Notes: generated from the sequence alone by a model not told the origin. Shown: positions 1-10,106, counted from the stretch's first letter. The stretch is 64,000 nt of DNA from Pseudomonas sp. L5B5 (GCF_020520285.1 NZ_CP084742.1:4402001-4466000), one strand, 5' to 3'. Translations and numbers: made by a program.

Positions 1-60
1 CTCGCCCAGCAAGGCATGACTGAGATCTTCCAACTGCAACAGGCTGCCCTCGCTGATTGA
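1..60 (+). CDS. rph: Ribonuclease PH, C-terminal end (partial)
   Basis: Only the last 19 codons and the TGA stop lie in the window, in frame from base 1. The tail (ending QLQQAALAD) resembles the C-terminus of RNase PH, the phosphate-dependent 3'-5' exoribonuclease that trims tRNA 3' ends. In Pseudomonas, rph normally lies next to the DUF4870 gene and crc, which is the arrangement here. The assignment rests on this short tail plus gene order, so it is reasonable but not certain. Confidence 0.6.
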   Translation, partial: LAQQGMTEIFQLQQAALAD

Positions 61-90
61 TCGAGGTCGCCACGGCAAGGAGAGCGTCAT

Positions 91-459
91 ATGAGTGATG
101 AGCAACTTCCGCTGCCCACGCCGAGCCATGAGGTTCGGCAATGGGCAATGTTCTGTCACCTGTCTGCCTTGCTGGGGCTGTGGCTTCCGTTCGGCACGCT
201 GATCGGGCCGCTGATCCTCTGGCAGATGAAGCGCGAGACCGATCCCTTCATCGACGCCCAGGGCAAGGAGGCGCTGAACTTCCAGCTGACCGTCGCCATT
301 GCTTCGGCGGTGTGCTTCCTGCTGATGTTCGTGCTGATCGGCTTCGTGTTGTTCGGCCTGCTGGCACTGGCTGCCCTGATACTGACCATCATTGGTGGAG
401 TCAAGGCTGGAGAGGGTGTGCCTTATCGGTATCCCTTCACCTGGCGCCTGGTCAAATAG
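91..459 (+). CDS. DUF4870 domain membrane protein
   Basis: This is a 122-residue integral membrane protein of the DUF4870 (Tic20-like) family. A short hydrophilic N-terminus is followed by the family pattern WAMFCHLSALLG. A conserved hydrophilic loop (DPFIDAQGKEALNFQ, around residues 50-64) precedes two closely spaced hydrophobic helices (about 66-105). The start has a good purine-rich ribosome-binding site (AAGGAGAG, 77-84) about 6 bases upstream. It lies 30 bases after rph on the same strand and ends at a bidirectional terminator shared with crc. No biochemical function is established for the family. Confidence 0.85.
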   Translation: MSDEQLPLPTPSHEVRQWAMFCHLSALLGLWLPFGTLIGPLILWQMKRETDPFIDAQGKEALNFQLTVAIASAVCFLLMFVLIGFVLFGLLALAALILTIIGGVKAGEGVPYRYPFTWRLVK

Positions 460-472
460 ATCAAGCGAGCAC

Positions 473-502
473 AAAAAAGCCGACAGTGATGTCGGCTTTT
501 TT
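473..502. terminator. Bidirectional intrinsic terminator between the DUF4870 gene and crc
   Basis: A perfect 12-bp inverted repeat (arms 473-484 and 491-502, 6-base loop) has an A-run on one side and a T-run on the other. It can terminate the rightward DUF4870 transcript and the leftward crc transcript. Confidence 0.9.
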
Positions 503-520
503 GTAGGCATGAAAAGACGC

Positions 521-1300
521 TTAGATAGTCAGCGTCCAGTCATAGTCCACGATCAGCGGGGCATGCTGCGAGAAGCGTGGCTGACGAGGCAGGCGCGCGC
601 TGCGCACGAAGCGACGCAGGCCCGGGGTCAGCAGCTGGTAGTCGAAGCGCCAGCCCAGGTTGAGCATTTCGGCCTGCTCGTTATCCGGCCACCAGCTGTA
701 CTGGTCGCCTTCACGGCTGACTTCGCGCAAGGCGTCGACATAACCCATGTTGCCGATGATCTCGTCCATCCAGGCGCGTTCAGGCGCCAGGAAACCCGGA
801 GACTGCTGGCTGTCGCGCCAGTTCTTGATATCCAGCTTCTGTTGGGCTACGTACAGCGAGCCACAATAGATGTACTCGCGCCGCTTGCGCCGCTGTTTAT
901 CCAGGTAACGGGCGAAATCGTCCATTAGCTTGAACTTCTGGTTCAAGTCTTCATCGCCGTTCTGCCCTGATGGAAGCAGCAAGGTCGCGATGCTGACCTT
1001 GTCGAAATCGGCTTGCAGGTAGCGCCCGTAACGATCGGCTGTCTCGAAGCCGAGGCCGCTGATGACCGCCTTGGGCTGCAACCGCGAGTACAAAGCCACA
1101 CCACCTTGGGCGGGGACTTCGGCATCGCAGGCATAAAGGAAGTAGCCGTCCAGTTGGAAGGCTGGGTCGTCCAGTTCAAAGGCGGAGGCGCGGGTGTCCT
1201 GCAGGCAGATGACGTCGGCATTCTGTGCCTGCAGCCAACTGAGCAAACCACGCTCGACTGCAGCCTGAATACCATTGACGTTCACACTGATGATCCGCAT
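521..1300 (-). CDS. crc: Catabolite repression control protein Crc
   Basis: This is a 259-residue protein with the exonuclease III / endonuclease-phosphatase fold, matching the usual Crc length. The N-terminus MRIISVNVNGIQ is the family signature; a longer frame adds four residues, but the ATG at 1300 gives the canonical start. In Pseudomonas, Crc is not a nuclease: it stabilises Hfq on A-rich catabolite-activity motifs in target mRNAs, repressing use of less preferred carbon sources. It is divergent from pyrE with an 81-bp shared promoter region, the arrangement usual in the genus. Confidence 0.95.
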   Translation of the reverse strand: MRIISVNVNGIQAAVERGLLSWLQAQNADVICLQDTRASAFELDDPAFQLDGYFLYACDAEVPAQGGVALYSRLQPKAVISGLGFETADRYGRYLQADFDKVSIATLLLPSGQNGDEDLNQKFKLMDDFARYLDKQRRKRREYIYCGSLYVAQQKLDIKNWRDSQQSPGFLAPERAWMDEIIGNMGYVDALREVSREGDQYSWWPDNEQAEMLNLGWRFDYQLLTPGLRRFVRSARLPRQPRFSQHAPLIVDYDWTLTI

Positions 1301-1381
1301 AAATGGCCCCAAAAATCACGTGCGTGTATGATACCCGAGCTCTACCTAATTAGCTAAATCCGTGGTATCTGGGGTTTTTTC

Positions 1382-2026
1382 ATGCAGGCGTATCAGCGCG
1401 ATTTCATTCGTTTTGCCATCGATCGCGGGGTTTTGCGCTTCGGTGAGTTCACCCTGAAGTCCGGGCGCACCAGCCCCTACTTCTTCAATGCCGGTCTGTT
1501 CAACAGCGGTACGGCCCTGGCCCAGCTGGGGCGTTTCTATGCGGCGGCCATCGTCGACAGCGGCATTTCCTTCGACGTCCTGTTCGGTCCCGCCTACAAG
1601 GGCATTCCCCTGGCCGCGGCCACTGCGGTAGCACTGGCCGAGCATCACCAGCGTGATCTGCCCTGGTGCTTCAACCGCAAGGAAGCCAAGGCCCATGGCG
1701 AGGGTGGCAGCCTGGTGGGCGCGCCGCTGACCGGCGATGTGCTGATCATCGATGACGTGATCACTGCCGGCACGGCCATTCGTGAGGTGATGCAGATCAT
1801 CGGTTCCCAGGACGGTGCCAAGGCGGCCGGTGTGCTGATCGCCCTGAACCGCCAGGAGCGTGGCAACGGTGAGTTGTCGGCGATCCAGGAGGTCGAGCGC
1901 GACTTCGGCATTCCGGTGGTGAGCATCGTATCCCTGAATCAGGTCCTGGAATTCCTGGCGGACGATCCGCAGCTCAAGCAGCACTTGCCGGCGGTGCAAG
2001 CCTACCGTACGCAATTCGGCGTCTGA
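1382..2026 (+). CDS. pyrE: Orotate phosphoribosyltransferase
   Basis: This is a 214-residue enzyme that transfers phosphoribose from PRPP to orotate, forming OMP in de novo pyrimidine synthesis. The PRPP-binding motif [13 protein letters not shown] lies around residues 120-132. The N-terminal block [13 protein letters not shown] (residues 27-39) is typical of PyrE. Length matches the family. It is divergent from crc and followed after 6 bases by a strong terminator, so it appears to be monocistronic. Confidence 0.97.
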   Translation: MQAYQRDFIRFAIDRGVLRFGEFTLKSGRTSPYFFNAGLFNSGTALAQLGRFYAAAIVDSGISFDVLFGPAYKGIPLAAATAVALAEHHQRDLPWCFNRKEAKAHGEGGSLVGAPLTGDVLIIDDVITAGTAIREVMQIIGSQDGAKAAGVLIALNRQERGNGELSAIQEVERDFGIPVVSIVSLNQVLEFLADDPQLKQHLPAVQAYRTQFGV

Positions 2027-2032
2027 AGGCGC

Positions 2033-2076
2033 AAAAAAAGAGACCCCGCCGGGCCAAGCCAGGCGGGGTCTTTTTT
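2033..2076. terminator. Bidirectional terminator between pyrE and argB
   Basis: A 9-bp GC stem (GACCCCGCC at 2042-2050 with its complement at 2062-2070) is flanked by an A-run at 2033-2039 and a T-run at 2071-2076. It lies between the convergent ends of pyrE and argB. Confidence 0.92.
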
Positions 2077-2086
2077 ATTGCAGAGC

Positions 2087-2992
<906 letters not shown>

Positions 2993-3016
2993 TCAGGGCT
3001 CCGGTGCTTGAAACAA

Positions 3017-4414
3017 TCAAAACGGTAGTTGGAGATCAGGTGCAACACGTTTCAGTTGGACATGGAACACGTCCTTAATCCGCTGCAGTTCGGCTTCATT
3101 GTCAGCCTCGAAGCGCAGCACCAGCACAGGGGTGGTATTGGAGGCACGAACCAGGCCCCAGCCCTTGGCATAGTCGACTCGCACTCCGTCAATGGTGGTC
3201 AGGTCGGCACCTTCGCCCCACTGCGCGTCGTGCAAGGCATCAATGATGCTGAATTTGCTCTCTTCGGTCACATGGATATTGATTTCCGGGGTAGAAATAT
3301 CATTCGGGAAGGTCGCGAACAGCTCTTCCGAAGTGGCTTTCTCCTGGCTGAGGATTTCCAGCAAGCGCGCTGCAGAGTAGATGCCGTCGTCGAAGCCGAA
3401 CCAGCGTTCCTTGAAGAACACGTGTCCACTCATCTCGCCAGCCAGCAGGGCGCCGGTCTGCTTCATTTTCTTCTTGATCAACGAGTGACCGGTCTTCCAC
3501 ATTAGCGGGCGACCGCCGTATTCCTTGATCAGCGGGATCAGGCGGCGGGTGCACTTGACGTCGAAGATGATCTCCGCGTCCGGATTGCGCGCCACGACAT
3601 CCTTGGCGAAGAGCATCAGCAGGCGGTCGGGGAAGACGATGCTGCCGGTATTGGTGACTACGCCGACACGGTCGCCATCGCCGTCGAAGGCCAGGCCCAG
3701 GTCGGCCCCGGTTTCCTTGACCTTGGCGATCAGGTCCTCGAGGTTCTCGGGTTTGCCCGGGTCCGGGTGGTGGTTGGGAAAATTGCCATCCACCTCGCAG
3801 AACAGCGGGATGACTTCGCAGTTCAGGGCTTCGATCAGTTGCGGGGCAATGACCCCGGCGGCGCCGTTGCCGCAGTCGACCACCACCTTCATGCGACGGG
3901 CCAGCTTCACGTCCCGGGTGATCTCCTCGAGGTAGCGCGGCAGGATATCGACCTGGGTGATGCTGCCCTGGGCGTTGCTCAGGTTGTTGCTCTTGAGGCG
4001 CTCGTGCAGGGCCTGGATCTGTTCGTTGGCCAGGGTGTCGCCGGCGATGACGATCTTGAAGCCGTTGTAGTTCGACGGATTGTGGCTACCGGTGAGCATC
4101 ACCCCGGACTTGCCGGCCAGCACGTTGGCTGCGTAGTACAGGGCTGGGGTCGGGACCAGGCCCACATCGCTGACATGGCAGCCGCTGTCATGCAGGCCCT
4201 GGATCAACTGAGCCACCAACTCCGGTCCGGACAGGCGACCGTCGCGGCCTACCGATACGTTGGGTTCGCCCTGGGCCAGGCTCTGGGAGCCGATGGCGCG
4301 GCCGATCCAATAGGCGGTTTCGGCGGTCAGGGTTTCCGGCACCACCCCGCGAATGTCGTAAGCGCGAAAGATGCTGTCGGGAAAGGTCGGGGCGACTTTG
4401 GCTGCGTTGCTCAT
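3017..4414 (-). CDS. algC: Phosphomannomutase/phosphoglucomutase AlgC
   Basis: AlgC interconverts mannose or glucose 1- and 6-phosphates and supplies precursors for alginate, LPS and rhamnolipid. The catalytic phosphoserine loop TGSHNP (Ser near residue 110) and the metal loop AFDGDGDRVG are intact. The alpha-D-phosphohexomutase domains run the full length, ending in the phosphate-binding RASNTTPVLVLRFEA block. Two starts are possible: GTG at 4417 (better spaced from GGAG) and ATG at 4414, used here. The protein is the short 465-residue form, without the membrane extension annotated on some Pseudomonas homologues. A near-consensus AlgR box lies about 200 bp upstream. Confidence 0.95.
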   Translation of the reverse strand: MSNAAKVAPTFPDSIFRAYDIRGVVPETLTAETAYWIGRAIGSQSLAQGEPNVSVGRDGRLSGPELVAQLIQGLHDSGCHVSDVGLVPTPALYYAANVLAGKSGVMLTGSHNPSNYNGFKIVIAGDTLANEQIQALHERLKSNNLSNAQGSITQVDILPRYLEEITRDVKLARRMKVVVDCGNGAAGVIAPQLIEALNCEVIPLFCEVDGNFPNHHPDPGKPENLEDLIAKVKETGADLGLAFDGDGDRVGVVTNTGSIVFPDRLLMLFAKDVVARNPDAEIIFDVKCTRRLIPLIKEYGGRPLMWKTGHSLIKKKMKQTGALLAGEMSGHVFFKERWFGFDDGIYSAARLLEILSQEKATSEELFATFPNDISTPEINIHVTEESKFSIIDALHDAQWGEGADLTTIDGVRVDYAKGWGLVRASNTTPVLVLRFEADNEAELQRIKDVFHVQLKRVAPDLQLPF

Positions 4415-4608
4415 CACTGAGGGTGCTCCATCTGAAGGGGGTGCGGTACGGCCGAGGAAGGACAGGCCGGTAGGCTCAAACTGAAGGGTATGACGGCGTT
4501 TTCAGCATAGAGTTCGTACTGCGAAAGTGCCATCCATGGGCTATGGCCGCTGTGCCATCACGCCGGAACCGGAGTGGGTGCGGCGTACTCGCCGGCAATG
4601 GCCGGCGA

Positions 4609-4617
4609 CCGTTCATC
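4609..4617 (+). promoter_or_regulatory. Candidate AlgR-binding site upstream of algC
   Basis: CCGTTCATC matches the AlgR box CCGTTCGTC at 8 of 9 positions. It lies about 195 bp upstream of the algC start, in the 257-bp gap between algC and dut. In P. aeruginosa, algC is directly activated by AlgR through such boxes, and algR is encoded in this same window. Confidence 0.5.
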
Positions 4618-4674
4618 CTGAAATTATCCTGTAGAACCGATCGGGCCGGACAGGGCGCCCGGCCGCAGCCAGTA

Positions 4675-5130
4675 TCAATGGCTGCCGGAGTGACCGAAAC
4701 CACCGGCGCCGCGCTGGCTTTCGTCGAACGCTTCAACCACTTCGAAGTGGGCCTGGACCACGGGCACCAGCACCAGCTGGGCGATCCGCTCGCCGACGGC
4801 GATGTTGAAGGCAGTCTGGCCGCGGTTCCAGCAGGAGACCATCAGCTCACCCTGGTAGTCCGAATCGATCAGGCCTACCAGGTTGCCCAGCACGATGCCG
4901 TGCTTATGACCCAGGCCGGAGCGAGGCAGGATCAGGGCCGCCAGGCCCGGGTCGCCGATATAGACCGATAGACCGGTAGGAATCAGCAAGGTCTGGCCTG
5001 GCTCCAGTACGGTGTCTTCCTTGAGCATGGCGCGCAGGTCGAGGCCGGCGGAGCCAGGCGTGGCGTACTGCGGCAGGGGGAATTCGTTGCCGATGCGGGG
5101 GTCGAGGATCTTGGCTTGTAAAGCGTGCAT
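4675..5130 (-). CDS. dut: Deoxyuridine 5'-triphosphate nucleotidohydrolase (dUTPase)
   Basis: This 151-residue trimeric dUTPase cleaves dUTP to dUMP and pyrophosphate, keeping uracil out of DNA and feeding thymidylate synthesis. The family motifs appear in order: [12 protein letters not shown] (motif 1, near residue 24), [10 protein letters not shown] (motif 2), [11 protein letters not shown] (motif 3) and [11 protein letters not shown] (motif 4). The C-terminal glycine-rich [10 protein letters not shown] arm (motif 5) closes over the active site. It starts 5 bp after coaBC and is cotranscribed with it, the common arrangement in gammaproteobacteria. Confidence 0.97.
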   Translation of the reverse strand: MHALQAKILDPRIGNEFPLPQYATPGSAGLDLRAMLKEDTVLEPGQTLLIPTGLSVYIGDPGLAALILPRSGLGHKHGIVLGNLVGLIDSDYQGELMVSCWNRGQTAFNIAVGERIAQLVLVPVVQAHFEVVEAFDESQRGAGGFGHSGSH

Positions 5131-5135
5131 GCGAG

Positions 5136-6344
5136 TTAAACCTGGTTCAGCCGTTGGGCGATGAAAGAGATCAGCTGGCGGGCAATCTTGCCTTTGCTGG
5201 TCTGGGCGAAGAGGGTTGCGTGCAACTCTCGGTCAATCACGCTGCAGGCGTTTTCCTCGCTGTTGAAGCCAATGCTCGGGTTGGCCACGTCGTTGGCGAC
5301 GATCAGGTCGAGGTTCTTGTCCTTCAGCTTGCGTGCAGCGTAGTCGAGCAGGTGTTCGGTCTCGGCGGCGAAGCCGACGCTGAACGGACGGTCCGGGCGG
5401 GTGGCTATGGTGGCCAGGATGTCCGGGTTACGCACCATTTGCAGCAGCAGGCCGTCACCGTTCGTAGGGTCTTTCTTTAGTTTTTGTGGGGCGACGACTT
5501 CTGGGCGGTAATCCGCGACCGCCGCAGAGGCGATGAAAACGTCGCAGGGGATGGCCGCTTCACAGGCCGCGAGCATGTCGCGAGCGCTGACAACGTCGAT
5601 CCGCGTGACCCTGTCGGGGGTCGGCAGGTGTACCGGACCGGTGATCAGGGTGACCCGGGCACCGGCTTCGACGGCAGCCTCGGCCAGGGCGAAGCCCATT
5701 TTCCCTGAGCTATGGTTGGTGATGTAGCGCACGGGATCGATGTTTTCCTGGGTCGGACCGGCGGTGATCAGTACGTGTTTGCCGGTCAGTGCCAGGTGCT
5801 GGAAGCAATCGGCGGCGCACTGGGCCAGGTCGTTGGCCTCCAGCATGCGACCCAGGCCGACGTCACCACAGGCTTGGCTGCCGGAGGCCGGGCCGAACAC
5901 CTTAAGGCCCCGGCTTTGCAGGAGTTGGGTGTTGGCCTGGGTGGCGGGGTCGCGCCACATGGCCTGATTCATGGCCGGGGCGATGGCGACCGTGGCGTCG
6001 GTGGCCAGGACCAGGGTGGTCAGCAGGTCGTCGGCGATGCCCTGGGCCAGGCGGGCGATCAGGTCGGCCGTGGCCGGGGCGATGAGCACCAGGTCTGCCC
6101 ATTTGGCCAGCTCGATGTGGCCCATGGCGGCTTCGGCAGCCGGATCCAGCAGGTCGAGATGGACCGGGTGCCCGGAGAGGGCCTGCAGGGTCAGCGGGGT
6201 GATGAATTCACAGCCGCCCCGGGTCATGACCACGCGCACTTCGGCGCCCTGGTCGAGGAGTCGGCGAACCAGCTCCGCGCTCTTGTAGGCGGCAATGCCG
6301 CCACCGACGCCGAGCACGATGCGTTTGCGATACAACCGCTGCAT
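5136..6344 (-). CDS. coaBC: Bifunctional phosphopantothenoylcysteine decarboxylase/synthetase CoaBC
   Basis: This 402-residue protein catalyses two steps of coenzyme A synthesis. The N-terminal flavoprotein half (CoaC, about 1-190) has [16 protein letters not shown] at the start, the catalytic His in [12 protein letters not shown] and the Cys in [12 protein letters not shown]. The C-terminal half (CoaB) has [24 protein letters not shown] and the lysine loop PQKLKKDP. It is the first gene of the coaBC-dut run and is divergent from radC. Confidence 0.96.
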   Translation of the reverse strand: MQRLYRKRIVLGVGGGIAAYKSAELVRRLLDQGAEVRVVMTRGGCEFITPLTLQALSGHPVHLDLLDPAAEAAMGHIELAKWADLVLIAPATADLIARLAQGIADDLLTTLVLATDATVAIAPAMNQAMWRDPATQANTQLLQSRGLKVFGPASGSQACGDVGLGRMLEANDLAQCAADCFQHLALTGKHVLITAGPTQENIDPVRYITNHSSGKMGFALAEAAVEAGARVTLITGPVHLPTPDRVTRIDVVSARDMLAACEAAIPCDVFIASAAVADYRPEVVAPQKLKKDPTNGDGLLLQMVRNPDILATIATRPDRPFSVGFAAETEHLLDYAARKLKDKNLDLIVANDVANPSIGFNSEENACSVIDRELHATLFAQTSKGKIARQLISFIAQRLNQV

Positions 6345-6475
6345 AAGCCTGTCTTTCCGTTAAGTGATTACTGCGTGGCATCCCCCTCCCCAGGTGAAAA
6401 ACCACGCAAAAAAGAGGGGGCTAAGATAGCACAGCGTCTGCCATGGAACAGCGGCGCCATGCACAGGGAGGTGTG

Positions 6476-7150
6476 ATGAGCATTCGTGATTGGCCCGTGG
6501 CGGAACGTCCGCGGGAACGGCTTCTGGAGCAGGGCGCGATCAGCCTCTCCGATGCCGAGCTGTTGGCGATTTTCCTGCGTACCGGCATCGCCGGCAGGAG
6601 CGCGGTGGACCTGGCGCGGCACCTGCTGCAGCGTTTTGGCAGCTTGCGCAGCCTGCTGGAGGCGGATCGCCTGACCTTCACCCGCCAGCCGGGGTTGGGG
6701 CCGGCCAAATACGCGCAACTGCAGGCGGTGTTGGAAATGGCCCGGCGCAACCTGGCGCAGGAGCTGCACCGGCACTCCGCGTTGGAGAACCCGCTGGTGG
6801 TGCGCGATTACCTGAAGTCGATGCTGCGGCACGAGCCCCATGAGGTGTTCGGCTGCCTGTTCCTGGATACCAAGCACCGGGTCCTGGCATTCGAGATTTT
6901 GTTCCAGGGATCGATCGACAGCACGACGGTACATCCGCGCCAGGTGATCAAGCGAACCCTGGCCCACAACGCGGCGGCGGTGATCCTCTGTCACAACCAT
7001 CCATCGGGCATTTCCGACCCCAGCCCCGCGGATCGGGTGGTTACCCGGCGCTTGCAACAGGCGTTGGAGCTGATCGATGTGCGGGTGCTGGATCACTTCA
7101 TCATCGGTGAAGGGGATCCCTTGTCGATGGCCGAGTATGGCTGGCTATGA
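6476..7150 (+). CDS. radC: RadC family JAMM-domain protein
   Basis: This 224-residue protein has a helix-hairpin-helix region (about 35-80) and a C-terminal JAB/MPN metalloprotease-like domain with the complete signature [14 protein letters not shown]. The ATG at 6476 is chosen because GGGAGG lies just upstream at 6465-6470 and the length then equals the family norm; an upstream ATG would add 11 atypical residues. Despite the name, a direct role in DNA repair is doubtful, since the classical radC102 phenotype maps to recG. It is divergent from coaBC and convergent with the peptide-binding protein. Confidence 0.93.
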   Translation: MSIRDWPVAERPRERLLEQGAISLSDAELLAIFLRTGIAGRSAVDLARHLLQRFGSLRSLLEADRLTFTRQPGLGPAKYAQLQAVLEMARRNLAQELHRHSALENPLVVRDYLKSMLRHEPHEVFGCLFLDTKHRVLAFEILFQGSIDSTTVHPRQVIKRTLAHNAAAVILCHNHPSGISDPSPADRVVTRRLQQALELIDVRVLDHFIIGEGDPLSMAEYGWL

Positions 7151-7210
7151 GCCCCGGGCAAGCCCGCGGCTTCGTGGGCCTTGGTACTTGCCGCTGCGGG
7201 TTGGCGGGGA

Positions 7211-8794
7211 TTATTGGACGTTGACCTTCGAGTAGTCCTGACGGCCGAAGGGGCTCACCTGGTAACCCTGGACCTGTTTGCGGGTCAGGGCGAAGGCGGT
7301 GGGGTGGGCCAGGGGCAGCCATAGCGCCTGTTGCTGGATCTGGGTCTGGGCCTGCTGGTACAGCTTGCTGCGTACGCCCTGCTCGCTGGTGGTCTTGCCG
7401 GCCGTGATCAGCTTGTCCAGGTTCTGGTCGCAGTAGCGGGCGAAGTTGGTGCCCGACTTGACCGCCGCGCAGGTGAATTGTGGCGAGAGGAAGTTATCCG
7501 GGTCGCCGTTGTCGCCGGCCCAGCCCATGAACAGCAGATCGTGCTCGCCGGCCTTGGCCCGGCGGATCAGCTCACCCCATTCGATCACGCGGATCTCCGC
7601 CTGGATGCCCACTTGTGCCAGGTCCGATTGCAGCATCTGCGCGCCCAGGCTCGGATTGGGATTGAGCAGGCTGCCGGAGGGGCGGGTCCAGATGGTGGTC
7701 TGGAAACCACTCTTGAGGCCGGCCTTGGCCAGCAGCTGGCGCGCCTTTTCCGGGTCGAAGGCATAGCCGGGCAGCTCTTTGGCGTAGCTCCAGGTATTGG
7801 CCGGGTAAGGGCCGTTGGCTGCTTCGGCGGTGCCCTCGAAGACCGCCTTGAGGTAGTTGGTCTTGTCGAATGCCAGGTTGATCGCCTGGCGCACCTCGGG
7901 TTTATCCAGGGGCGGGTGCTGGCTGTTGATGGCGACGAAGGCGGTCATGAATGCAGCCGTGTGCTCGATCTTCAGCGTTGGATCGGCACTGGCGGCCTGC
8001 ACATCCAGGGGCTTGGGCGACAAGGCGATCTGGCATTCGTTGCGCCGCAGCTTCTGCAGGCGCACGTTGGCGTCCGGAGTGATGGCGAAGATCAGCGAGT
8101 CCACGCCGGGTTTGCCGGCAAAGTAATCGCGGTTGGCCTTGTAGCGCACGGCCGCATCTTTCTGGAAGCGCCCGAAGATGAACGGGCCGCTGCCGATCGG
8201 CTGGCTGTTGAGCTTTTCCGGGGTGCCGGCCTTGAGCAACTGCTCGGCGTACTCCGCAGAGTAGATCGAGGCGAAGCCCATGCTCAGGGTAGCCAGGAAG
8301 GTGGAATCGGCGTGGTCAAGGGTGAAGCGCACAGTCAGCGGGTCCAGGGCGTCGATCTTCCTGATCAGGCTGGGAAGCTGCAGGGACTGGGCATGAGGGA
8401 AGCCGCTCTGGGCAACCTTGTGCCATGGGTTCGCCGGATCGAGCATGCGTTCGAAACTGAACTTGACGTCCTCGGCGGTGAGCTCGCGGCTGGGGTTGAA
8501 ATACTCGGTACGGTGGAACTTCACCTTGGGGTGCAGCTTGAACACGTAGGTCAGTCCGTCGGACGAGACCTCCCAACTGTCGGCCAGGCTGGGGACCACC
8601 TTGCCACTGCTGGCATCAAAGTCCACTAACCGGTTCATCAGGACGTCGGCGGAGGCGTTGGTGGTCGTCAGCGAGTTGTATTGCACCACGTCGAAGCCTT
8701 CCGGGCTGGCTTCGGTGCAGACGCTCAGCGCGGCGGCCTGGGCCAGCGGGCTCAGGAGAGGGGCGAGCAGGAGTGGGAGGGCGGCGAGACGCAT
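7211..8794 (-). CDS. Periplasmic peptide-binding protein of an ABC transporter (family 5, DppA-like)
   Basis: This 527-residue solute-binding protein has a clear Sec signal peptide (residues 1-20, cleavage after AQA). The body is a typical family 5 domain: VQYNSLTTTNASADVLMNRL near the N-terminus, LADSWEVSSDGLTYVFKLHP, and a C-terminal LPLAHPTAFALTRKQVQGY segment. It would capture di- or oligopeptides in the periplasm. No permease or ATPase gene is adjacent, so it is an orphan receptor that presumably feeds a dpp transporter encoded elsewhere. Substrate cannot be read from sequence. Confidence 0.92.
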   Translation of the reverse strand: MRLAALPLLLAPLLSPLAQAAALSVCTEASPEGFDVVQYNSLTTTNASADVLMNRLVDFDASSGKVVPSLADSWEVSSDGLTYVFKLHPKVKFHRTEYFNPSRELTAEDVKFSFERMLDPANPWHKVAQSGFPHAQSLQLPSLIRKIDALDPLTVRFTLDHADSTFLATLSMGFASIYSAEYAEQLLKAGTPEKLNSQPIGSGPFIFGRFQKDAAVRYKANRDYFAGKPGVDSLIFAITPDANVRLQKLRRNECQIALSPKPLDVQAASADPTLKIEHTAAFMTAFVAINSQHPPLDKPEVRQAINLAFDKTNYLKAVFEGTAEAANGPYPANTWSYAKELPGYAFDPEKARQLLAKAGLKSGFQTTIWTRPSGSLLNPNPSLGAQMLQSDLAQVGIQAEIRVIEWGELIRRAKAGEHDLLFMGWAGDNGDPDNFLSPQFTCAAVKSGTNFARYCDQNLDKLITAGKTTSEQGVRSKLYQQAQTQIQQQALWLPLAHPTAFALTRKQVQGYQVSPFGRQDYSKVNVQ

Positions 8795-9232
8795 GGTCGG
8801 GTTCCTTGTGCAGATCGAAAGCCCATCTGCGAGTGCAGTCTGGAATTGCCTTACCCTAGTGATCTCGTGGGAAAATGACTATCCCTTTTGCAACTGCGGA
8901 TGGGCTTGCGGGCGTTGCCTGCGGGGCTGGTCGACGGGTGTCGCGGAGATTGGGAATGCTTCAGCGACGAGTGGTCATTGTCTGCGCTAGCCTTTGCCGT
9001 AGGCGTCCGACGCAAGAAAATCGTGACTTTTCGTCATTCCCCATACAGTGATTGTTGTTGCCATGGGGTCTTTCTGGTATAAAGCAGCGCTCTTTTCTAG
9101 GGGCCCGGTTCCTTGCGCTTGCAGGTGTAGTCGGTAAGACCCTAAAGAAACGCGGCGCCTAGCGCCAAATGACTGAGAGATTAAGCGGCCAACCCATGCC
9201 GGGTTGGGCATGTGGTTTTAGAGGGCTGAGGC
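8795..9232 (+). other. 438-bp intergenic region with the rpmB promoter and long leader
   Basis: No credible coding sequence is seen. The right part carries the rpmBG sigma-70 promoter (9055-9083) and a leader of roughly 140 nt. In the leader, a 7-bp hairpin (CCAACCC at 9189-9195, GGGTTGG at 9201-9207, 5-base loop) sits about 25 nt before the rpmB start. The left part should hold the promoter of the divergent peptide-binding protein gene, but no strong match was found. Confidence 0.6.
9055..9083 (+). promoter_or_regulatory. Sigma-70 promoter of rpmB-rpmG
   Basis: A -35 TTGTTG (9055-9060) and a -10 TATAAA (9078-9083) are separated by exactly 17 bp. This would start transcription near 9090. Confidence 0.75.
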
Positions 9233-9469
9233 ATGTCTAGAGTCTGTCAAGTTACCGGTAAGGGTCCGGTGACTGGGAATAACATTTCCCACGCAAACAA
9301 CAAAACCCGTCGTCGTTTCCTGCCGAACCTGCAGCATCACCGCTTCTGGGTTGAGTCCGAGAAACGTTTCGTGCGTCTGCGCGTATCTGCCAAAGGCATG
9401 CGTATCATCGACAAGCGCGGCATCGACGCCGTTCTGGTCGACATCCGTCGCGATGGCGGCAAGGTTTAA
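9233..9469 (+). CDS. rpmB: 50S ribosomal protein L28
   Basis: This 78-residue basic protein of the large ribosomal subunit matches L28 throughout: [20 protein letters not shown] at the start, then [20 protein letters not shown], ending in DVRRDGGKV-like residues. Length equals the gammaproteobacterial norm. It is followed 11 bp later by rpmG in the conserved two-gene operon. Confidence 0.98.
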   Translation: MSRVCQVTGKGPVTGNNISHANNKTRRRFLPNLQHHRFWVESEKRFVRLRVSAKGMRIIDKRGIDAVLVDIRRDGGKV

Positions 9470-9480
9470 GGGAGCTAATC

Positions 9481-9636
9481 ATGCGTGAATTGATTCGTTT
9501 GATCTCGAGCGCCGGTACTGGTCACTTCTACACTACCGACAAGAACAAGCGTACTACCCCGGACAAAATCGAGATCAAGAAATTTGATCCGGTTGTTCGC
9601 AAGCACGTGATCTACAAAGAAGGCAAAATCAAGTAA
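9481..9636 (+). CDS. rpmG: 50S ribosomal protein L33
   Basis: This 51-residue protein begins [20 protein letters not shown] and ends YKEGKIK. It is the cysteine-free form of L33, lacking the CxxC pairs that bind zinc in the other form, so its synthesis does not depend on zinc. A GGGAGC ribosome-binding site precedes the ATG. It is the second gene of the rpmB operon and is followed by a strong terminator. Confidence 0.98.
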   Translation: MRELIRLISSAGTGHFYTTDKNKRTTPDKIEIKKFDPVVRKHVIYKEGKIK

Positions 9637-9653
9637 TTGATTTTTCTTCTGAC

Positions 9654-9684
9654 AAAAAAACCCGCCTTCAAGCGGGTTTTTTTG
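9654..9684. terminator. Bidirectional terminator between rpmG and the cupin gene
   Basis: The hairpin AAAAACCCGC ... GCGGGTTTTT has a 7-base loop and A and T runs on either side. It serves both convergent genes. Confidence 0.93.
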
Positions 9685-9694
9685 TGCCTGTGAT

Positions 9695-10057
9695 TCAGGC
9701 TTTCTGTTCGAAGGCCACGTAGGCCTTGCGGCAAGGCTCCAGTACTTCCCAGGTGCCCTTGAAGCCGGCCGGGATCACGAACCGATCACCGACGCGCAAC
9801 GTCTTGGCGTTGCCGTCGGTGTCGCGCAGTACCGATACGCCCTGCAGGATCTCGCAGTATTCATGTTCGGTGAAGTTCACGGTCCACTGGCCCACGGCGC
9901 CTTCCCAGATCCCGGCATTGAGCTGGCCGCAGGGGCTGGCGTAGTGGTTGAACACCGCTTGTTCGGGATCGCCCTTGAGGATTTTTTCCGCGGCGGGCCG
10001 GTAGCGTTCGCCCTCGGTGTTGGCCTGGCTGAAGTCGACGACGTTATGGATGCTCAT
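9695..10057 (-). CDS. Cupin domain protein
   Basis: This 120-residue single-domain cupin resembles the (S)-ureidoglycine aminohydrolase-type cupin family (DUF861). The characteristic core is WTVNFTEHEYCEILQGVSVL followed by VGDRFVIPAGFKGTWEV, which forms the beta-barrel and metal-site region. The substrate is unknown. The neighbouring aldehyde dehydrogenase is divergent, and related cupin genes often accompany amine or amino-acid catabolism, but a shared pathway is only inferred from position. Confidence 0.85.
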   Translation of the reverse strand: MSIHNVVDFSQANTEGERYRPAAEKILKGDPEQAVFNHYASPCGQLNAGIWEGAVGQWTVNFTEHEYCEILQGVSVLRDTDGNAKTLRVGDRFVIPAGFKGTWEVLEPCRKAYVAFEQKA

Positions 10058-10106
10058 TCCTGGATTCCCCCGTAATTACGGCGCGAGTGGTCATGAAGGG
10101 CAGAGT

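Noticed and set aside
7151..7210. GC-rich stretch after radC as a Pseudomonas REP element
   Set aside because: It has a GGGCAAGCCCGC-like core but not the full palindrome of a REP, and no second copy is seen in the window.
8987..9211. 74-codon minus-strand frame upstream of rpmB
   Set aside because: It spans the rpmB promoter and leader and resembles no protein.
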